Assembly (NCBI GenBank): GCA_035582835.1
Contig: JAYKAV010002810.1
Span: forward strand, 144,172 to 208,171
Source of the DNA: Phoebastria nigripes
Lineage: Eukaryota; Chordata; Aves; Procellariiformes; Diomedeidae
Reading direction: 5' to 3'
DNA: 64,000 nucleotides
Made by a program: the position numbers and the translations under genes. Below, piece by piece: positions 61,620 through 64,000 of this stretch. Numbering within the stretch: the first letter of the stretch is position 1; every line of letters begins with the position of its first letter. The notes under the pieces were generated by a model. That model was not told the origin of the DNA. It searched no databases and was given only the letters and a program-made list of their open reading frames with translations.

Positions 61620-63592
61620 TGTGAAGAGCTTTACAATTCTATAAGTAGCTCTACAATGAAGACTTGACTAAAAAACTTATACTCAGCTTCTGAGAGAGTA
61701 CAAGTAAGGATAACGCTCTCAGTGTAGATGCACAGATTTATACCAACCAAAGAACCGGTTTACAAAATCTGTCAAGGACAGAGCAGGAAAAAAGAAGGCT
61801 TACTTTAAATCTTGTAATTGTTTCTTGTATTAATTTGTAAGNAGGGGATGCACACAAGTAATCTAGCACTGAGCTGAGACAGCATTATCTCAGATTTTGT
61901 TAGCTAATCTCCCATCTGTAAAACATGCTTTGTTTGGATTATCTACAGGGTGCACATTTCTCAGTGAATTTATTTTCTTTCAGTAATGGGAATATATTCA
62001 AGGAAATTAATTTGCAAACAGATACAGTCACTGCCGGATGAATGGATTCTCTCTTGGCACTTGAGGTGTAGTGCTGTTGGTATCTGGACTGCTGGCATGC
62101 GTGGGAGTCTTTGGATTGCTTGCCAGAAATCTTCCTATAATGTTCTCAGGAAATGTGTGTGACAACTTTGTAGTCTGGAGAGTAGATAGGAAACTTCTGC
62201 CAGCCACCTCAGAGCTTAACTAGTTTGAGTTAGAGGAGTGGGGGAGAAAAATCACACAAGAGCATGTATCTCTTACTGCAACTGCAGGCAGTAGCACATA
62301 TGTGACTGCCAGCAATGATTTGTCCCCATCACGCTTTGCCCATTTCAAGTCTTTCCATGGTCCTCCTGTGGAAATGCACAGNAGAGCTGGTTATGACCCA
62401 ATTGGTTTTATTTGACAGCATTGGCTCCAGTATGTTTTGTTTCATGTTTATACTCTAGGCAAACTGGAGGGTATGCATCCCTCTCAGTCTGGGGCTGAAC
62501 ACAAACAGTTGCCAGGCATTTTGCTGCCTGATGGAAGGAGTAAAAAGCCACCTCAGGATCCCAGAGATTCACATAGATGTGACTTGTCTACAACATCAAA
62601 ATATAAATCGGAAGTGAAATGGAAAAGAGGGAAAAGGGGTAGTCCATTACACTTGTAGCAAGTAGGGAAGTAATACAAAGAATCAGGTTAAAAAACATCT
62701 GAGAAAAATGAAGGATTGGATACATTTATGAGNAGAAAAGTGACTCTTTAAAAACATGACTTCCTGAAGATCCTACCTCTTCATTTTCAAGCTCTAGCTG
62801 TTCTTTTTACTGACCTATCTTCTTGTACATTGCTGTATTGGTGGAGGGGAAGAGATTGGGAAGTTCATTCCTATTTTTAGCTCTGTGGAAGTGGCATTCC
62901 TGATGCAAAACAAAGAGCACCAAGGCTCTGGCTTCTGTCAGAAGGCTCTTGTTCTTGTTTAGGGCTCAGCTTTTAATGGAGATAGGACTGAGAAAAGTTT
63001 GTTTCAGAATAAGGGCCTGGTTGCAGACTTGAGGGCAGGATTCCTCTTGCTTAGCTGAGGTGCCTCAGAAAAATGCATCTAGTATAAGCTAGTTATCCAA
63101 GCTCCCTCTGTGGTTGCTTCAGAGAGAAAGGCATCTCCAAAAGGCATTTCTTCCCACCTTAAGATAAATGTCTTAGTTGGTGAGATGACTAATTTCCAAA
63201 AAGTGCCTATATCTATCCTCTAGTGAAAACAGGAGGCCTGACAACTAGATTAAGCTAAATGTTTAGTTACTAGACGGCTAAGGTTACGTGAGACGAATCC
63301 CATCATTAGCCAGAAGCATAGAGCATGACTTGATTTATAGCTCCCTGGATTTTTTTCTGTTGGGTAGGCAGTGGCAAAAATGTTCTTATGAAAGAGTGAA
63401 GACTTCTGAAACAGACACATGGACAGTCCTTTAATTTTTGTTTCAGTATCTTTTGTACAAGAGAAAAATAAAGATCTTGGAGTCTATTTCTCAGCTGGGT
63501 CAGGTGCTGAGGTGATGGATGCCATGGAGAAGTCCCGGGCGGTCTTCATGTTGAGGTGCAGAGGCACCAGGAAGAACTGTCAATTAAGAGAG
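61620..63592. other. Non-coding stretch, no gene recognised
   Basis: No exon or named repeat. The longest frames are 73 codons (62,437-62,658) and 63 codons (63,419-63,610), with no known motif. Ns are at about 61,842, 62,382 and 62,733. Confidence 0.55.
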
Positions 63593-63595
63593 ATT

Positions 63596-64000
63596 ATCAT
63601 AGAATCATAGAATCATAGAATCATTAAGGTTGGAAAAGACCTCTAAGATCATCGAGTCCAACTGTCAACCCAACACCACCATGCCCACTAAACCAGGTCC
63701 CTAAGCACCTCATCTGCACGTCTTATAAATAATTCCAGGGATGGTTGACTCCACCACTTCCCTGGGCAGCCTGTTCCAATGCTTAACCACTCTTTCAGTA
63801 AAGAAATTTTTCCTAATGTCCAATCTAAACCTCCCTTGGCACAACTTGAGGCCATTTCCTCTCGTCCTATNGCTAGTTGCTTTGCAGAAGAGACCAACAC
63901 CCACCTCGCTGCAACCTCCTTTCAGGTAGTTGTAGAGCACGATAAGGTCTCCCCTCAGCCTCCTCTTCTCCAGGCTAAACAGTCCCAGTTCCCTCAGCCG
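63596..64000 (-). mobile_element. CR1 LINE 3' end, cut by the window edge
   Basis: The 3' tail is three ATCATAGA octamers at 63,597-63,622, followed by 'attaaggttggaaaagacctctaagatcatcgagtcca', the usual bird CR1 3' UTR. Minus-strand coding pieces are [40 protein letters not shown] and [14 protein letters not shown] (63,710-63,940). Another frame (63,688-63,900) overlaps. The element continues beyond position 64,000, so its 5' end and total length are unknown. One N lies at about 63,871. It is likely young relative to the relics, given close similarity to the usual CR1 end. Confidence 0.95.

Noticed and set aside
63688..63940. Two overlapping minus-strand small genes
   Set aside because: Both are frames of the CR1 3' coding end.

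Overview
This window looks like ordinary non-coding DNA from a bird nuclear genome, either intergenic or deep intronic. The evidence is the repeat content. There are several CR1 LINEs ending in the CR1-type 3' octamer repeat (units like ATTCTATG or ATCATAGA), a solo LTR with the TGTCCTGG...ACA termini of a common bird endogenous retrovirus LTR, and a background of worn amniote repeats (old CR1, MIR-like SINEs, palindromic MITE-like relics). I recognised no exon, CpG island, rRNA, tRNA or CRISPR. Almost all open frames are under 140 codons and look like chance. Scattered single N bases suggest a short-read draft assembly.

Layout: 1-10 kb holds no recognisable gene and one palindromic relic near 4.7 kb. 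An old minus-strand CR1 fragment lies at 10.1-10.5 kb. MIR-like relics lie near 11.7, 13.0 and 20.7 kb. A long imperfect inverted repeat of about 150 bp (24,879-25,028) is the most structured unexplained element. At 32.5-33.6 kb is a broken hAT-type transposase related to the GTF2IRD2/ZBED group, directly preceded by another palindromic relic. The best preserved CR1 copy (340-codon open frame) is at 36.4-37.5 kb on the plus strand. A longer, broken minus-strand CR1 is at 44.0-45.4 kb. The solo LTR is at 51,190-51,755 on the minus strand. Older CR1 relics lie at 53.5, 57.1-57.8 and 60.4-60.9 kb, a palindromic relic at 60.05 kb, a MIR-like relic at 61.5 kb, and a CR1 running off the right edge from 63.6 kb.

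Nothing here forms an operon or a working gene system. The recognisable parts are transposon remains of different ages: palindromes, MIR, hAT and old CR1 first, then younger CR1 copies and the LTR. I found no convincing new biological system. The best leads are the long inverted repeat at 24.9 kb, which may be a conserved or exapted element, and the hAT pseudogene.
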